Assembly (NCBI RefSeq): GCF_024585265.1
Contig: NZ_CP036533.1
Location: 2,551,001 to 2,615,000 of the forward strand
Length of the DNA: 64,000 bases
Direction: 5' to 3'
Source of the DNA: Bradyrhizobium sp. WBAH42
Lineage (GTDB): Bacteria; Pseudomonadota; Alphaproteobacteria; Rhizobiales; Xanthobacteraceae
A program made the position numbers and the translations under genes. Below the pieces are notes generated by a model. The model worked only from the letters and a program-made list of their open reading frames with translations, ran no database searches and had not been told where the DNA came from. Below, in pieces: positions 1 to 9,674 of this stretch; positions within the stretch are counted from its first letter, which is position 1; each line of letters begins with the position of its first letter.

Positions 1-947
1 CCATCGAGATTGAAGCTGTAGCCGGTGGGGATGACGAGGCCGACCACGGAGCGTGAGGCGCCGAGATGCTCCATCTTCTGGATCATCTGCGGCAGCACGG
101 TCTCGGAGGACGAGGTGCCGAGCACGATCAGGAGCTCGTCCTTGATATAGGCGATGAAGCGCAGGATCGAGAAGCCGGCGAGCCGGGCGATCGAGCCCAG
201 CACGATCAGCACGAACAGGATGCTGGTCAGATAGAACGTGCCGATCAGGGCGGCGAGATTGAGCAGTGAGCCGAGACCATAAGCGCCGACGGTGAACGCC
301 ATGGCGCCGAAGGCGCCGATCGGCGCGACGCGCACGATGATGCGGATGATGCCGAAGAACATCTTCGCCGCCTTGTCGATCGCGTCCGCAATGGGCTCGC
401 CGGCCTTGCCGAGAAAGGCGATGGCGAAGCCGGAGAGGATCGAGATCAGCAGCACCTGGAGCAGGTCGCCGCGCGCAATCGCGCCCAGATAGCTGTCGGG
501 AATGATCGCCATCAGATGGGCGACGATGCCCTCCTCCTTGGCCTTGGTGACGTAGGTCGCCACCGAATTCGGGTCGATCGTGGCCGGATCGATATTGAAG
601 CCGTGCCCGGGCTGGAGAATCTCGCCGACCAAAAGGCCGACCGCGAGGGCCACGGTCGAGACCGTCTCGAAATAGATCAGCGATTTCAGCCCGACCCGAC
701 CGACCCGCTTCAGATCGCCCATCGAGGAGATGCCGTGCACCACGGTGCAGAAGATCACGGGCGCGATCATCATCTTGATCAGCGCGATGAAGCCGTCGCC
801 GAGCGGTTTCAAGGCCTTGCCGAGATCGGGATAGACATAGCCGATGAGCACGCCGAGCACGATCGCGATCAGCACCTGGACGTAGAGGATCTTGTACCAG
901 GGCTGGTGCCGGCGCTGGATGGCTGACGGAATTGCGATCTGTGTCAT
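1..947 (-). CDS. dctA: C4-dicarboxylate transporter DctA, 3' end outside window
   Basis: Reading the reverse strand from the ATG at 947 gives about 315 residues of a dicarboxylate/amino acid:cation symporter (DAACS family). The N-terminus carries the typical run '[16 protein letters not shown]' and then '[17 protein letters not shown]', '[17 protein letters not shown]' and the serine-rich '[13 protein letters not shown]' re-entrant loop. It imports succinate, fumarate and malate across the inner membrane with cations. The gene runs off the left edge, so roughly the last quarter is missing. It is divergent from the permease at 1075, with about 127 bp between the two starts. Family assignment is strong; the exact substrate is inferred from family resemblance. 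Confidence 0.9.
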   Translation of the reverse strand, partial: MTQIAIPSAIQRRHQPWYKILYVQVLIAIVLGVLIGYVYPDLGKALKPLGDGFIALIKMMIAPVIFCTVVHGISSMGDLKRVGRVGLKSLIYFETVSTVALAVGLLVGEILQPGHGFNIDPATIDPNSVATYVTKAKEEGIVAHLMAIIPDSYLGAIARGDLLQVLLISILSGFAIAFLGKAGEPIADAIDKAAKMFFGIIRIIVRVAPIGAFGAMAFTVGAYGLGSLLNLAALIGTFYLTSILFVLIVLGSIARLAGFSILRFIAYIKDELLIVLGTSSSETVLPQMIQKMEHLGASRSVVGLVIPTGYSFNLD

Positions 948-1074
948 AATGCAGGCTCGGGAACGGATTGATCGTGCACGATTTGCATCATGTGATGGGC
1001 GCCGCAGAAGCGATAATCACATTTTTGTCTGTTGGCACGACCATCGATCGTTGCGCCGCAACTTGGGTGGGAAC

Positions 1075-2394
1075 ATGACGATCGCAACAGGCTCGGGCGA
1101 GCAGGGGCAAGGCTATTTTCCACGTTGGAAGCTCAAGACCTCGGGCGTGATCATGCCGGAGGAGCGGCTGTCCTGGGGGCAGACCATCGTCTCGGGTCTT
1201 CAACATTGCGTCGCGATGTCCGGCGCGACGATCATCGCGCCGCTGCTGATGGGGTTCGATCCCAACGTTGCAGTTCTGTTCTCGGGCGTCGGCACGCTGA
1301 TCTTCTTCTTCGTCGTTGCCGGGCGCGTGCCGAGCTATCTCGGCTCGAGCTTCGCCTTTATCGCCGTCGTCATCGCCGCCACCGGCTATGCCGGGCAGGG
1401 GCCGAACCCAAACCTGTCGGTCGCGCTGGGCGGCATCGTCGGCGCCGGGGTGCTGTATGGCCTGATTTCGCTGGTCGTGATGTGGTCCGGCGTCGGCTGG
1501 ATCGAGCGGCTGCTGCCGCCGGCCGTCACCGGCGCTGTCGTCGCCGCGATCGGCCTCAATCTCGCGCCGGTGGCGGTCAAGGCGGTGAGCGCGAGTGCCT
1601 TCGACACGGGAATCGGGCTCGCCACCGTGCTGATCATCGGCGTGGTGGCCGTTGCAGCGCCAGGCCTGTGGCGCCGCCTGCCGATCATCCTCGGCGCGGC
1701 CGGCGGCTATCTGTTGTATCTGCTGTTCGCAAACGGCCTCGGCTTCGGTAAGCCGATCGACTTCACCCAGCTCTCGGCCGCGCCGTGGCTCGGCCTGCCG
1801 AACTTCACCACGCCGAGCTTCCATGCCGATGCGATCTTCCTCATCGCGCCGGTTGCGGTCATTCTCGTTGCCGAGAACCTTGGGCACATCAAGGCCGTCG
1901 CCGCCATGACGGGCCGCAGCCTCGATGCCTATCTCGGCCGCGCTTTGTTCGCCGACAGCCTCGCGACCATCGTGGCGGCCTGCGGCGGCGGCACCGGCGT
2001 CACCACCTATGCCGAGAACATCGGCGTGATGGCGGCGACCAAGGTCTATTCGACCCTGCTGTTTGCGTTCGCAGCCTTGGTGTCGATCCTGCTCGGCTTC
2101 TCGCCGAAATTCGGCGCGCTGATCCTGTCGATCCCGGGTCCCGTCATCGGCGGCCTCTCAATCGTGTTGTTCGGCTTGATCGCCGCGATGGCGGGGCGGA
2201 TCTGGGTCGAGAACAAGGTCGACTTCGCCAACCCTGCGAACCTGATCACCGTCGCGGTGGCGCTGACCGCAGGTGCCGGCGATCTCACGCTCAAATTCGG
2301 TGCGTTCACGATCGGCGGCATCGGCACCGCGACTTTCGGCGCGATCATCCTCTATCAGATCCTGACCTCGCCGCTCGCGCAGCGAGCCGACTAG
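1075..2394 (+). CDS. uraA: Uracil/xanthine permease, NCS2 family
   Basis: A 439-residue polytopic membrane protein of the nucleobase:cation symporter-2 family. Visible signatures are 'LQHCVAMSGAT' (QH at about 43-44), 'AENLGH' with an acidic residue near 267, and 'TTYAENIGVMAATKVYS' with a second Glu near 314, matching the two substrate/proton glutamates of UraA. The start is ATG 1075, preceded by a GGGTGGGA ribosome binding site; the frame stays open upstream but that part lacks family similarity. The match to the UraA-type TTYxENIGVM motif favours uracil over xanthine, but specificity cannot be fixed from sequence alone. Confidence 0.88.
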   Translation: MTIATGSGEQGQGYFPRWKLKTSGVIMPEERLSWGQTIVSGLQHCVAMSGATIIAPLLMGFDPNVAVLFSGVGTLIFFFVVAGRVPSYLGSSFAFIAVVIAATGYAGQGPNPNLSVALGGIVGAGVLYGLISLVVMWSGVGWIERLLPPAVTGAVVAAIGLNLAPVAVKAVSASAFDTGIGLATVLIIGVVAVAAPGLWRRLPIILGAAGGYLLYLLFANGLGFGKPIDFTQLSAAPWLGLPNFTTPSFHADAIFLIAPVAVILVAENLGHIKAVAAMTGRSLDAYLGRALFADSLATIVAACGGGTGVTTYAENIGVMAATKVYSTLLFAFAALVSILLGFSPKFGALILSIPGPVIGGLSIVLFGLIAAMAGRIWVENKVDFANPANLITVAVALTAGAGDLTLKFGAFTIGGIGTATFGAIILYQILTSPLAQRAD

Positions 2395-2463
2395 ATCCCA
2401 GCACTGCAAGGGATGGAACAAATCGCCGGTTCCATCCATGATGGTGCATCCCGGAGAGAACAC

Positions 2464-3300
2464 ATGCCGCAAACCGAACGCTCGACCTCGTTTCCCTCGC
2501 GCCTCGTCGGCCAATACGGGCTGGTGACCGGCGCCTCGCAAGGCATCGGCCGCGCCGTTGCCATCCGGCTGGCGCAGGAAGGCGCGACTGTCGCCATCAA
2601 CTACTTCGATCACGCCGGCAATGCCGAGGAGACCCTTGCCCTTGCACGAAGCGCGTCGAGCGATCGCGGCCACGGCAGGCTCGACCACATCGTCGTCAAG
2701 GCCGATATCGGCAATGAGCAGGACATCGCCGCGATGTTCGAGACGGTCCTGGCGCGCTTCAAGCGCCTCGACTGCCTCGTCAACAATGCCGGCTTCCAGC
2801 GGGAATCGCCGAGCGAGGCGCTCGACGTCGAAACCTACCGCCGCATCATCGACGTCAATCTCAACGGTGCCGTGCTGTGTGCGCAGAAGGCGCTGGCGCA
2901 TTTCGTCGCGCGCGGGGCAGGCGGCAGCATCATCAACTGCTCCAGCGTCCACCAGATCATCCCGAAGCCCGGCTATCTCGCCTATTCCATCAGCAAGAGC
3001 GGTATGGCCGGTCTCACCCGCACGCTGGCGCTCGAATTCGCGCGGCACGGCATCCGCGTCAATGCGGTCGGTCCCGGCGCTATCGACACGCCGATCAACG
3101 CCGCCTGGACGGGAGATCCCGCAAAGCGCGGCGTCGTCACCTCCCATATTCCCATGGGGCGCGTCGGCGCGCCCGAAGAGATCGCCGCCGTGTTCGCCTT
3201 CCTCGCCTCCGACGATGCCAGTTATATCACCGGGCAGACCATCTATGCCTGCGGGGGTCTCACGCTGTTTCCAGAGTTTAGGGAGAACTGGGCAAGCTGA
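2464..3300 (+). CDS. SDR family oxidoreductase (glucose 1-dehydrogenase-like)
   Basis: A 278-residue classical short-chain dehydrogenase/reductase. The Rossmann nucleotide motif TGASQGIG is at 22-29, NNAG at 107-110, and the catalytic set is Ser near 161, Tyr174 and Lys178 (YSISK). The length and the 'GPGAIDTPIN' and 'YITGQTIYACGG' segments resemble glucose 1-dehydrogenase and 3-oxoacyl-ACP-reductase-like SDRs. ATG 2464 was chosen because it follows a GGAGAG site; an upstream in-frame start at 2413 would add 17 unsupported residues. It lies 69 bp after the permease on the same strand. The substrate is unknown. Confidence 0.85.
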   Translation: MPQTERSTSFPSRLVGQYGLVTGASQGIGRAVAIRLAQEGATVAINYFDHAGNAEETLALARSASSDRGHGRLDHIVVKADIGNEQDIAAMFETVLARFKRLDCLVNNAGFQRESPSEALDVETYRRIIDVNLNGAVLCAQKALAHFVARGAGGSIINCSSVHQIIPKPGYLAYSISKSGMAGLTRTLALEFARHGIRVNAVGPGAIDTPINAAWTGDPAKRGVVTSHIPMGRVGAPEEIAAVFAFLASDDASYITGQTIYACGGLTLFPEFRENWAS

Positions 3301-3431
3301 GAATCGGCTTGGGATGACGCGTCCCTCGCGCGGGATGGAGGGGCAGGTCCGGTTGGGGGTCTGCGGCGCCGTGTGCTATCGACCGTGGACGATGCTGCCG
3401 CTATTGGCAGACGCCGACACATGACGGGCTC

Positions 3432-5231
3432 GTGACCACAACCATCAACATCAATGCCTATAGCGACGCGCTGGTGGTGCTCGGGACCGCCGGCGTGGTG
3501 GTGCCAATGGTCCGGCATTGGGGCATCAATCCCGTGCTGGGCTATCTTGGCGCCGGCGCCATTCTCGGTCCGCTCGGGCTCGGCTCGCTCGTTCGCGACA
3601 TCCCATTCCTGTATTGGTTCACGGTGACGGACGCGCAGAACGTCGAGGGTATCGCCAATCTCGGCATCGTGTTCCTGCTGTTCCTGATCGGGCTCGAGCT
3701 GTCGTTGCGCCGGCTCGTCACGATGCGACGCTTCGTGTTCGGGCTTGGCGGCCTGCAAGTCCTTGCGACCTCGGCCATGATTTTCGGCGTGGCACTTCTC
3801 TTTGGGCAGAGCTCCGATACGGCCGTTATCCTCGGGGCGAGCCTTGCGCTGTCCTCGACTGCGATCGTGCTCGAGCTTCTATCCACCGAGAGGCGGCTTG
3901 CGACCACAGCCGGGCGCGCCAGCTTCGCGGTGCTGCTGGCTCAGGACCTTGCCGTGGTCCCCGTCCTCGTCCTTGTCGCGGTGCTCGGCGCGGGCAGCGG
4001 CGGCTCGGTCGTGGCGCACATCTCCACGGCGATCCTGAAGGCCGTGCTGGCAGTCGTTTTCCTGATTCTGATTGGACGGCTGCTGATGCGTCCGCTCTTC
4101 CAGATGGTTGCAGGCACCCATTCGACGGAGTTGTTCGTTGCCGCGACCCTGTTCGTCATTGTCGGCGCAGGGCTTGCCGCCCACCAGGCCGGCCTATCGA
4201 TGGCGCTCGGAGCATTCGTTGCAGGACTGATGCTGGCGGAGACCGAGTATGGCAAGGCCATCGAGGCCACCGTCGAGCCGTTCAAGGGCCTGCTGCTCGG
4301 CATCTTCTTCTTCACCGTCGGCATGGCCATCGACTTCCGCGTGTTCGCGCGGGAGCCCGGTTGGCTGCTGGCGGCCGTTATCGGCATTGTCGTCGGCAAG
4401 GCGATCGTGCTCATCATCTTAGGCCGCCTCTTCAGGCTGTCATGGCCGGCGGCGATCGAGATCGGCTTTCTGCTGGGCCCCGTCGGCGAATTCGCCTTCG
4501 TCAGCATCGGAATGGCGGCGGCCGGCAACCTGATCGAGCCCCGCGTATCGAGCTTTGCCGTGGCCGTCACCGCCGTGACGATGGCGTTGACACCGCTTCT
4601 GAGTATTCTCGGACGAAAATTGGCCGCGAAGCTGGGCAGCGAACGCGCGCCCGATCCCGAGCTTGCGGTTCGGCCGCCCGGCGATCAGGCGCAAGCCATC
4701 GTGGTCGGCTACGGCCGTGTTGGAAAAGTCGTCTGCTCGCTGCTGACAAGCCACGGCCTGAACTACATCGCCGTCGATCACGAGGCCGCCAGCGTGGCGC
4801 GCGACCGCCGCGACGGCCACAGAGTCTATTTCGGCGATGCGACAGAACCGGGATTCCTCGAAGCCTGCGGCCTGATGCAGACGACCGGCGTGATCATCAC
4901 CGTCCAATCACGGCCGGCGATCGACGCCGTCGTCGAGCGGATCCGGGCGGTGCGGCCGGATGTGCTGATCGTTTCACGCGCGCGGGACGCCGATCATGCC
5001 CGCCACCTTTATGCGATCGGCGCAACCGATGCGGTGCCGGAAACGATCGAGGCGAGCCTGCAGCTCTCCGAAGCCGCGCTGGTCGGCCTCGGCGTTGCGG
5101 TCGGTCATGCGATCGCCTCGGTGCACGAGAAGCGGGACGAATTCCGGCGCACGCTGCAGCAGGCCGCCCGCATCGCCGGACAAGAGAAGGCTCCTCCGCC
5201 CGATCTCACAGGGCGCCGGTCCTCACGATAG
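3432..5231 (+). CDS. CPA2-type cation:proton antiporter with RCK/TrkA-N domain (KefB-like)
   Basis: A 599-residue inner membrane protein. Residues 1-400 form a multi-span CPA2 exchanger domain (for example 'GYLGAGAILGPLGLG' and 'GEFAFVSIGMAA'). A cytosolic RCK/TrkA-N domain follows at about 420-560, with the dinucleotide motif GYGRVG and 'GDATEPGFLEACG'. This is the KefB/YbaL architecture, exchanging K+ or Na+ for protons under nucleotide control. The start is GTG 3432, the first start after an in-frame stop; no strong ribosome binding site is visible. It could be annotated KefB, but the glutathione-gating residues were not checked. Confidence 0.85.
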   Translation: MTTTININAYSDALVVLGTAGVVVPMVRHWGINPVLGYLGAGAILGPLGLGSLVRDIPFLYWFTVTDAQNVEGIANLGIVFLLFLIGLELSLRRLVTMRRFVFGLGGLQVLATSAMIFGVALLFGQSSDTAVILGASLALSSTAIVLELLSTERRLATTAGRASFAVLLAQDLAVVPVLVLVAVLGAGSGGSVVAHISTAILKAVLAVVFLILIGRLLMRPLFQMVAGTHSTELFVAATLFVIVGAGLAAHQAGLSMALGAFVAGLMLAETEYGKAIEATVEPFKGLLLGIFFFTVGMAIDFRVFAREPGWLLAAVIGIVVGKAIVLIILGRLFRLSWPAAIEIGFLLGPVGEFAFVSIGMAAAGNLIEPRVSSFAVAVTAVTMALTPLLSILGRKLAAKLGSERAPDPELAVRPPGDQAQAIVVGYGRVGKVVCSLLTSHGLNYIAVDHEAASVARDRRDGHRVYFGDATEPGFLEACGLMQTTGVIITVQSRPAIDAVVERIRAVRPDVLIVSRARDADHARHLYAIGATDAVPETIEASLQLSEAALVGLGVAVGHAIASVHEKRDEFRRTLQQAARIAGQEKAPPPDLTGRRSSR

Positions 5232-5307
5232 CCACTCGTCCGGACGGCTGTGCGCCGCCGACGCTCGTGATCTGGCAAAATGCACTTGCGCGAACTACAT
5301 CTGCGCC

Positions 5308-6129
5308 ATGACGAATGCTGCGCCGGGAAACAGATCGCTCCAGGATTTTATCGAGGGGCACGAGAACCTGTTCGTGCTGACCGGCGCCGGCTGCAGCACC
5401 AATTCGGGCATTCCCGATTATCGCGATAGCCAGGGCAATTGGAAGCGGACCCAGCCCGTCAACTTCCAGGCCTTCATGTCGGACGCGCCTACGCGCCGGC
5501 GCTATTGGGCGCGCAGCCTGATCGGCTGGCGGCGGTTCGGTCAGGCGAGGCCGAACGATGCGCATCGCGCATTGGCCCGGCTCGAGGCGAATGGGCGATG
5601 CGGAATGTTGCTGACGCAGAATGTCGACCGGCTGCATCAGTCGGCCGGCCACCGGCAGGTGATCGACCTGCACGGCCGGCTCGATCTGGTCCGCTGCATG
5701 GGCTGCGGTCGCAAGACCCCTCGCGACGCGTTCCAGCACGCTCTCGGCCGCGCCAATGCGGCATGGCTGACGCTGGATGCCGCGGACGCACCCGATGGCG
5801 ACGCCGATCTCGAGCACGAGGATTTTTCCTCCTTCGAGGTGCCGCCTTGCGAGGCCTGCGGCGGCATCCTCAAGCCCGACGTGGTGTTCTTCGGCGAGAA
5901 CGTGCCGCGCGAGGTGGTGGCCACGGCGCAGGATCATCTGGCGCAGGCCGATGCCATGCTGATCGTCGGCTCGTCATTGATGGTCTATTCCGGCTTTCGC
6001 TTCGTCCAGGCCGCCGCGAAACGGCAGATTCCGATCGCCGCGGTCAATCTCGGCCGCACCCGCGCCGACGATCTCTTGACGCTGAAGGTCGAGGAGCGCT
6101 GCGAAGCGGCGCTGGCGTTTTTGCTCTGA
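5308..6129 (+). CDS. NAD-dependent protein deacylase, sirtuin family
   Basis: A 273-residue Sir2-family protein. It shows the NAD-binding '[14 protein letters not shown]' at 26-39, TQNVDRLH at 103-110, the catalytic His122 in LHG, and a zinc site of four cysteines (130, 133, 181, 184). It should remove acyl groups from lysine, using NAD. ATG 5308 was chosen because the family motif begins about 20 residues later; the frame is open further upstream inside the antiporter gene, but that part is a shadow. Its last 20 or so codons are repeated in diverged form at 7381-7446, which suggests an insertion event immediately downstream. Confidence 0.88.
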   Translation: MTNAAPGNRSLQDFIEGHENLFVLTGAGCSTNSGIPDYRDSQGNWKRTQPVNFQAFMSDAPTRRRYWARSLIGWRRFGQARPNDAHRALARLEANGRCGMLLTQNVDRLHQSAGHRQVIDLHGRLDLVRCMGCGRKTPRDAFQHALGRANAAWLTLDAADAPDGDADLEHEDFSSFEVPPCEACGGILKPDVVFFGENVPREVVATAQDHLAQADAMLIVGSSLMVYSGFRFVQAAAKRQIPIAAVNLGRTRADDLLTLKVEERCEAALAFLL

Positions 6130-6189
6130 GCGCATGGCCAGCAGGGTGGCCTGGCTGTTGATCAGGCTCGGCCCGGCACCGTAGCAAGT

Positions 6190-7287
6190 CTAGTTTGGAG
6201 CAATTGCGGCCTTGTTGCCGGCACGCGCGAGCCCATCTTCGAAAAGTTTTGCCTCCTTGTCGCGGCGCTGCTGTAGTCCGGAGACGGTCGGCCATAGTCT
6301 CTTCATCGCCCGAATCTGATCGGCAATCTTGTCAAACTCCCGTTTCTCGATCAGCTCCTTGATGGCTCGCATTTCGATGTAGCGATCGCCTTGCGAGTCG
6401 AAGGACAGGCCCCTGTTGTATGCGATCGACAGGATCGCTCCGTAGCAATCGGGAGGAAGCTCGCGGGCATTTGGCAGGCGCCCGTCAACCAGGCTCGACC
6501 AGCGTTCGATCTGCTTGCCGAATACAATGACCGCGTCATCCCAATCGATCACGATGTCCTGCAAGCTGTTTGCGAGATCGCGCGCGGCTTGCCCTCTGAT
6601 CGAGACAGCTGTTGTCAGCCGGTTCAGGTCGGCCGAGGCAATCAGGCCGCCCCAGTCCTGATTCATCTGGCCTGGAGACACCGAACCCAGATCATAACCG
6701 ATCCCGATGGTGACGCCGCCCATGCCTGTCCAAGTTGGATGCGCATAAGTCTTTTCGTAGTTCTCGCGGCCGAGAACCTCAAAGCTCGCTATCATTTCAA
6801 GTGCTCTCGGCGAAAGCCTCCGGGATAGCGAGTCGGGAACAGGGAAGTTGGCTGCCCCGGCCGGCGCTGGGAGAACGGGCGCATCCGTTCTTGCAAGGAT
6901 TCTCGTGACCAGCGCCTTGTCTGTAATGAGTCCGGTTTCAGCAAGGTATCGAATGTTCTTCCGGGATTGCTCGACGTCACCGACGCTGGCCATCTTCAGG
7001 ATCAATTCGTGCTCCTGCTTCTGGCTTTCCAACTGCTTGGTGCTTTCGAATTTCCTGGTTTCCAGCTCGAGTGAATTGCGGCTCTGCATCGTGGTCGCGA
7101 CCACGGATCCGAAGATGGTCAGAACCCCCGCCATCAGGGCCGTCGTCAGCGGCGAGAATGCCCGGGCAAGCCAGCCGTTCTCGCGAAGCTTCTGTTCGAG
7201 TTCCAACCGCTTGAGCGGGAGCTCGTCGCGCCATCGCTGTTGTTCGAAAAGGAATTTGCGCTCCTCGAGCGGAGTATCGTCGGCCAT
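6190..7287 (-). CDS. Membrane-anchored lysozyme-like protein (GH24-type)
   Basis: A 365-residue protein. Residues 1-40 and 70-100 are charged and probably coiled coil, and a single transmembrane segment lies near 46-67. The C-terminal part (about 160-360) resembles T4-type GH24 lysozymes: Glu170 in 'MIASFEVLG' as candidate catalytic acid, TIGIGYDLG at 193-201 in place of TIGIGH, and '[10 protein letters not shown]' at 284-293 matching the core helix. The start ATG 7287 has a good AGGAG site. It would act on peptidoglycan or a similar glycan. Codon use is less GC-rich than the neighbours, and the gene sits between two sirtuin 3' ends, so it was probably acquired. The role is inferred from motifs only. 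Confidence 0.65.
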   Translation of the reverse strand: MADDTPLEERKFLFEQQRWRDELPLKRLELEQKLRENGWLARAFSPLTTALMAGVLTIFGSVVATTMQSRNSLELETRKFESTKQLESQKQEHELILKMASVGDVEQSRKNIRYLAETGLITDKALVTRILARTDAPVLPAPAGAANFPVPDSLSRRLSPRALEMIASFEVLGRENYEKTYAHPTWTGMGGVTIGIGYDLGSVSPGQMNQDWGGLIASADLNRLTTAVSIRGQAARDLANSLQDIVIDWDDAVIVFGKQIERWSSLVDGRLPNARELPPDCYGAILSIAYNRGLSFDSQGDRYIEMRAIKELIEKREFDKIADQIRAMKRLWPTVSGLQQRRDKEAKLFEDGLARAGNKAAIAPN

Positions 7288-7587
7288 GCAAGTCACTCCT
7301 GGGAATGGCTGCTGCGGGAAAATAATCACGGATGCAATCTTTGGTAAAGGCAGAACGCATCCGCTGCTTGGTCGCGCCGCGCCGGCGATCTCCTCGCGCG
7401 TCAGGTCGAGGAGCGCTGCGAAGCGGCGCTTGCATTCCTGCTCTGATCGCTCAGGCGCGAACACGCCTTGCCTATTGCATAGGTGCCGCGCAAAATAGCC
7501 GGGCACAGCGCTGCCTGCATGCCTCATGGCACGGGAATTGCTGCGCTTTTTGGACCTAGTCTTGACGACCAGCACGGAGAAATTGGA
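7288..7587. other. Gene-free interval before hyuA
   Basis: About 300 bases between the divergent lysozyme-like gene and hyuA. It holds the sirtuin-tail remnant (7375-7446) and presumably both promoters. No other convincing gene is seen; the open frame reaching back from hyuA to 7483 lacks family similarity. Confidence 0.6.
7375..7446 (+). pseudogene. Diverged duplicate of the sirtuin 3' end
   Basis: From 7381 this strand encodes [21 protein letters not shown] followed by a stop, against [21 protein letters not shown] at the end of the sirtuin gene (about 6064-6129). A 28-base block is identical (6086-6113 and 7403-7430) and weaker similarity extends upstream of it. No start or upstream sirtuin sequence is present here. 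Together with the intact copy it forms an imperfect direct repeat bracketing the lysozyme-like gene. Confidence 0.75.
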
Positions 7588-9672
7588 ATGCTTGAGGGAG
7601 CCGAGGTGCGGCTTGCCGTCGATATCGGTGGCACGTTCACCGACATCGTGCTGGACGTGGGACAAGATCGCAAAACCCGCAAGGTGCTGACGACGCCGCA
7701 GCGGCCCGAGCAGGCGGTGCTGGACGGCATGCGGCTCATCCTTGCCGATGCACGCGCCCATATCAGCGATATCGACGTCTTCATCCACGGCACGACGCTC
7801 GCGACCAATGCCATCATCGAGCGGCGCGGCGCCAAGACGGCGCTGGTCGCAACCGAAGGCTTTCGCGACGTGCTCGATATCGGCACCGAGAGCCGCTACG
7901 ACCAGTACGATCTCGGCATCGACAAGCCGAAGCCGCTGGCCCCGCGCAGCCTCCGCTTCACGGTGCCCGAGCGCATCGACGCCCATGGCGGCGTCCGCCT
8001 CCCGCTCGACGAGACGGCCGTGCGCGCGCTGGCGCCGAAATTGCGTGAGCTCGGCGTCGAGAGCGTCGCGATCGCCTTCCTGCACTCCTACGCCAATCCC
8101 GAGCACGAGCGGCGCGCGGCCGCAATCATCGCGGAAGAGATGCCCGGCATTTCGGTGACGGTGTCGTCGGCGGTGTGTCCCGAGATCCGCGAATACGAGC
8201 GCACCTCCACAGCCGTTGCGAACGCCTATGTGCAGCCATTGATCGACGGTTATCTCGCCCGCATGGCCGACGCCCTGCAGGTCGAGCAGTTTCGCGGCGC
8301 GATCTATCTCGTCACGTCGGGTGGCGGCGTCACCTCGATCGAGACGGCGCGACGCTTTCCGGTGCGTCTCGTCGAATCCGGTCCTGCCGGCGGCGCGATC
8401 TTCGCGGCGCAAATCGCGGCGCGGCTCGGGGAGAGCAGGGTGCTCTCCTTCGACATGGGCGGGACCACGGCGAAGATCTGCCTGATCGAGAAATACCAGC
8501 CCGAGACCTCACGCGTGTTCGAGGTCGATCGTGCCGCGCGCTTCCTCAAGGGCTCCGGCCTGCCGGTGCGCATCCCCGTGATCGAGATGGTCGAGATCGG
8601 CGCCGGAGGCGGCTCGATCGCCCATGTCGACGCGATGAAGCGCGTCACCGTCGGCCCGGAGAGCGCCTCGTCGGAGCCGGGCCCGGCCTGCTATGGCCGC
8701 GGCGGCCAGCGTCCGGCGGTGACGGATGCCGACGTTGCGCTCGGCATGATCGACCCTGACGCCTTTGCGGCCGGCACGATCAAGCTCGATCCGGAGCTGT
8801 CGAAACAGGCGCTGCTGCGCGATGTCGGTGCGCCGCTCGGCCTGTCGGCGGAAACTGCGGCCTATGCCGTGCACGAGGTCGTCTGCGAGAACATGGCGAG
8901 CGCGGCGCGCGTGCACGCCGTCGAGCGCGGCGCGGTGGTCGGCCAGCACACGCTGATCGCCTTCGGCGGCGCTGCGCCGCTGCATGCGGCGCGCGTCGCC
9001 GAGAAGATCGGCGTCTCCCGCGTGATCGTGCCGTCGAATGCCGGCGTCGGCTCGGCGGTCGGCTTTCTGGCGGCGCCGATCGCCTATGAGCTGGTGCGCA
9101 GCCGGCACGTCCGCCTCGATGATTTCGACACCGAGGCGGTCTCCGACCTCTTGCAGGAGATGGCAACCGAAGCACGTGCGCTGGTCGAGCCGGGAGCTGC
9201 CGGCGCACCGGTGCGCGAGCGCCGCGCCGCCTTCATGCGCTATGTTGGCCAGGGTCACGAGATCTCGGTCGAGCTGCCGAACCGGCGGCTCACCTCGGCC
9301 GATCTCGCCTCCCTGCGTCAGCAGTTCGAAACCGACTATTCGGCGATGTTCGAACGTCCGATTCCGGGCGCGGCGATCGAGGTGTTGAGCTGGTCGGTCC
9401 TGGCGACCACGGAGGCGCGCAATCCGCCTGCCGTTGCGGCTGTCGAGCGCAAGGCCACGGCCAAGGCGTCGGGCAGTCGAAAATTCTTCGACGGCCGGGC
9501 CGGAGAAGTGATCGAGATCCCGCTCTATCGGCGCGAGGACATGGCGCCGGGGGCGACCATCGCGGGTCCCGCCGTGATCGCGGAAGACGAGACCTCGACC
9601 TTCGTCTCCACCAGTTTCGACGCCCATATCGACGGTGCAGGCAGCATCGTCATGGAACGAAAGGCGGCCTGA
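7588..9672 (+). CDS. hyuA: Hydantoinase/oxoprolinase family protein, HyuA subunit
   Basis: A 694-residue ATP-grasping subunit of the N-methylhydantoinase/5-oxoprolinase/acetone carboxylase family. The phosphate-binding loop DIGGTFTD is at 12-19 and a second actin-like loop '[10 protein letters not shown]' near 289-297; 'GAGGGSIA' also fits the family. ATG 7588 follows a GGAGAA site and starts directly at the conserved N-terminus. It is followed two bases after its stop by hyuB, so the two form an operon and presumably one enzyme that opens a cyclic amide with ATP. The real substrate (hydantoin, oxoproline or other) cannot be told from sequence. Confidence 0.88.
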   Translation: MLEGAEVRLAVDIGGTFTDIVLDVGQDRKTRKVLTTPQRPEQAVLDGMRLILADARAHISDIDVFIHGTTLATNAIIERRGAKTALVATEGFRDVLDIGTESRYDQYDLGIDKPKPLAPRSLRFTVPERIDAHGGVRLPLDETAVRALAPKLRELGVESVAIAFLHSYANPEHERRAAAIIAEEMPGISVTVSSAVCPEIREYERTSTAVANAYVQPLIDGYLARMADALQVEQFRGAIYLVTSGGGVTSIETARRFPVRLVESGPAGGAIFAAQIAARLGESRVLSFDMGGTTAKICLIEKYQPETSRVFEVDRAARFLKGSGLPVRIPVIEMVEIGAGGGSIAHVDAMKRVTVGPESASSEPGPACYGRGGQRPAVTDADVALGMIDPDAFAAGTIKLDPELSKQALLRDVGAPLGLSAETAAYAVHEVVCENMASAARVHAVERGAVVGQHTLIAFGGAAPLHAARVAEKIGVSRVIVPSNAGVGSAVGFLAAPIAYELVRSRHVRLDDFDTEAVSDLLQEMATEARALVEPGAAGAPVRERRAAFMRYVGQGHEISVELPNRRLTSADLASLRQQFETDYSAMFERPIPGAAIEVLSWSVLATTEARNPPAVAAVERKATAKASGSRKFFDGRAGEVIEIPLYRREDMAPGATIAGPAVIAEDETSTFVSTSFDAHIDGAGSIVMERKAA

Positions 9673-9674
9673 TC

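Noticed and set aside
6190..8412. A 740-codon open frame on the minus strand spanning the lysozyme gene and into hyuA
   Set aside because: Only the part below 7287 has a ribosome binding site and domain similarity; the upstream part is the antisense shadow of hyuA, a common effect of high GC.
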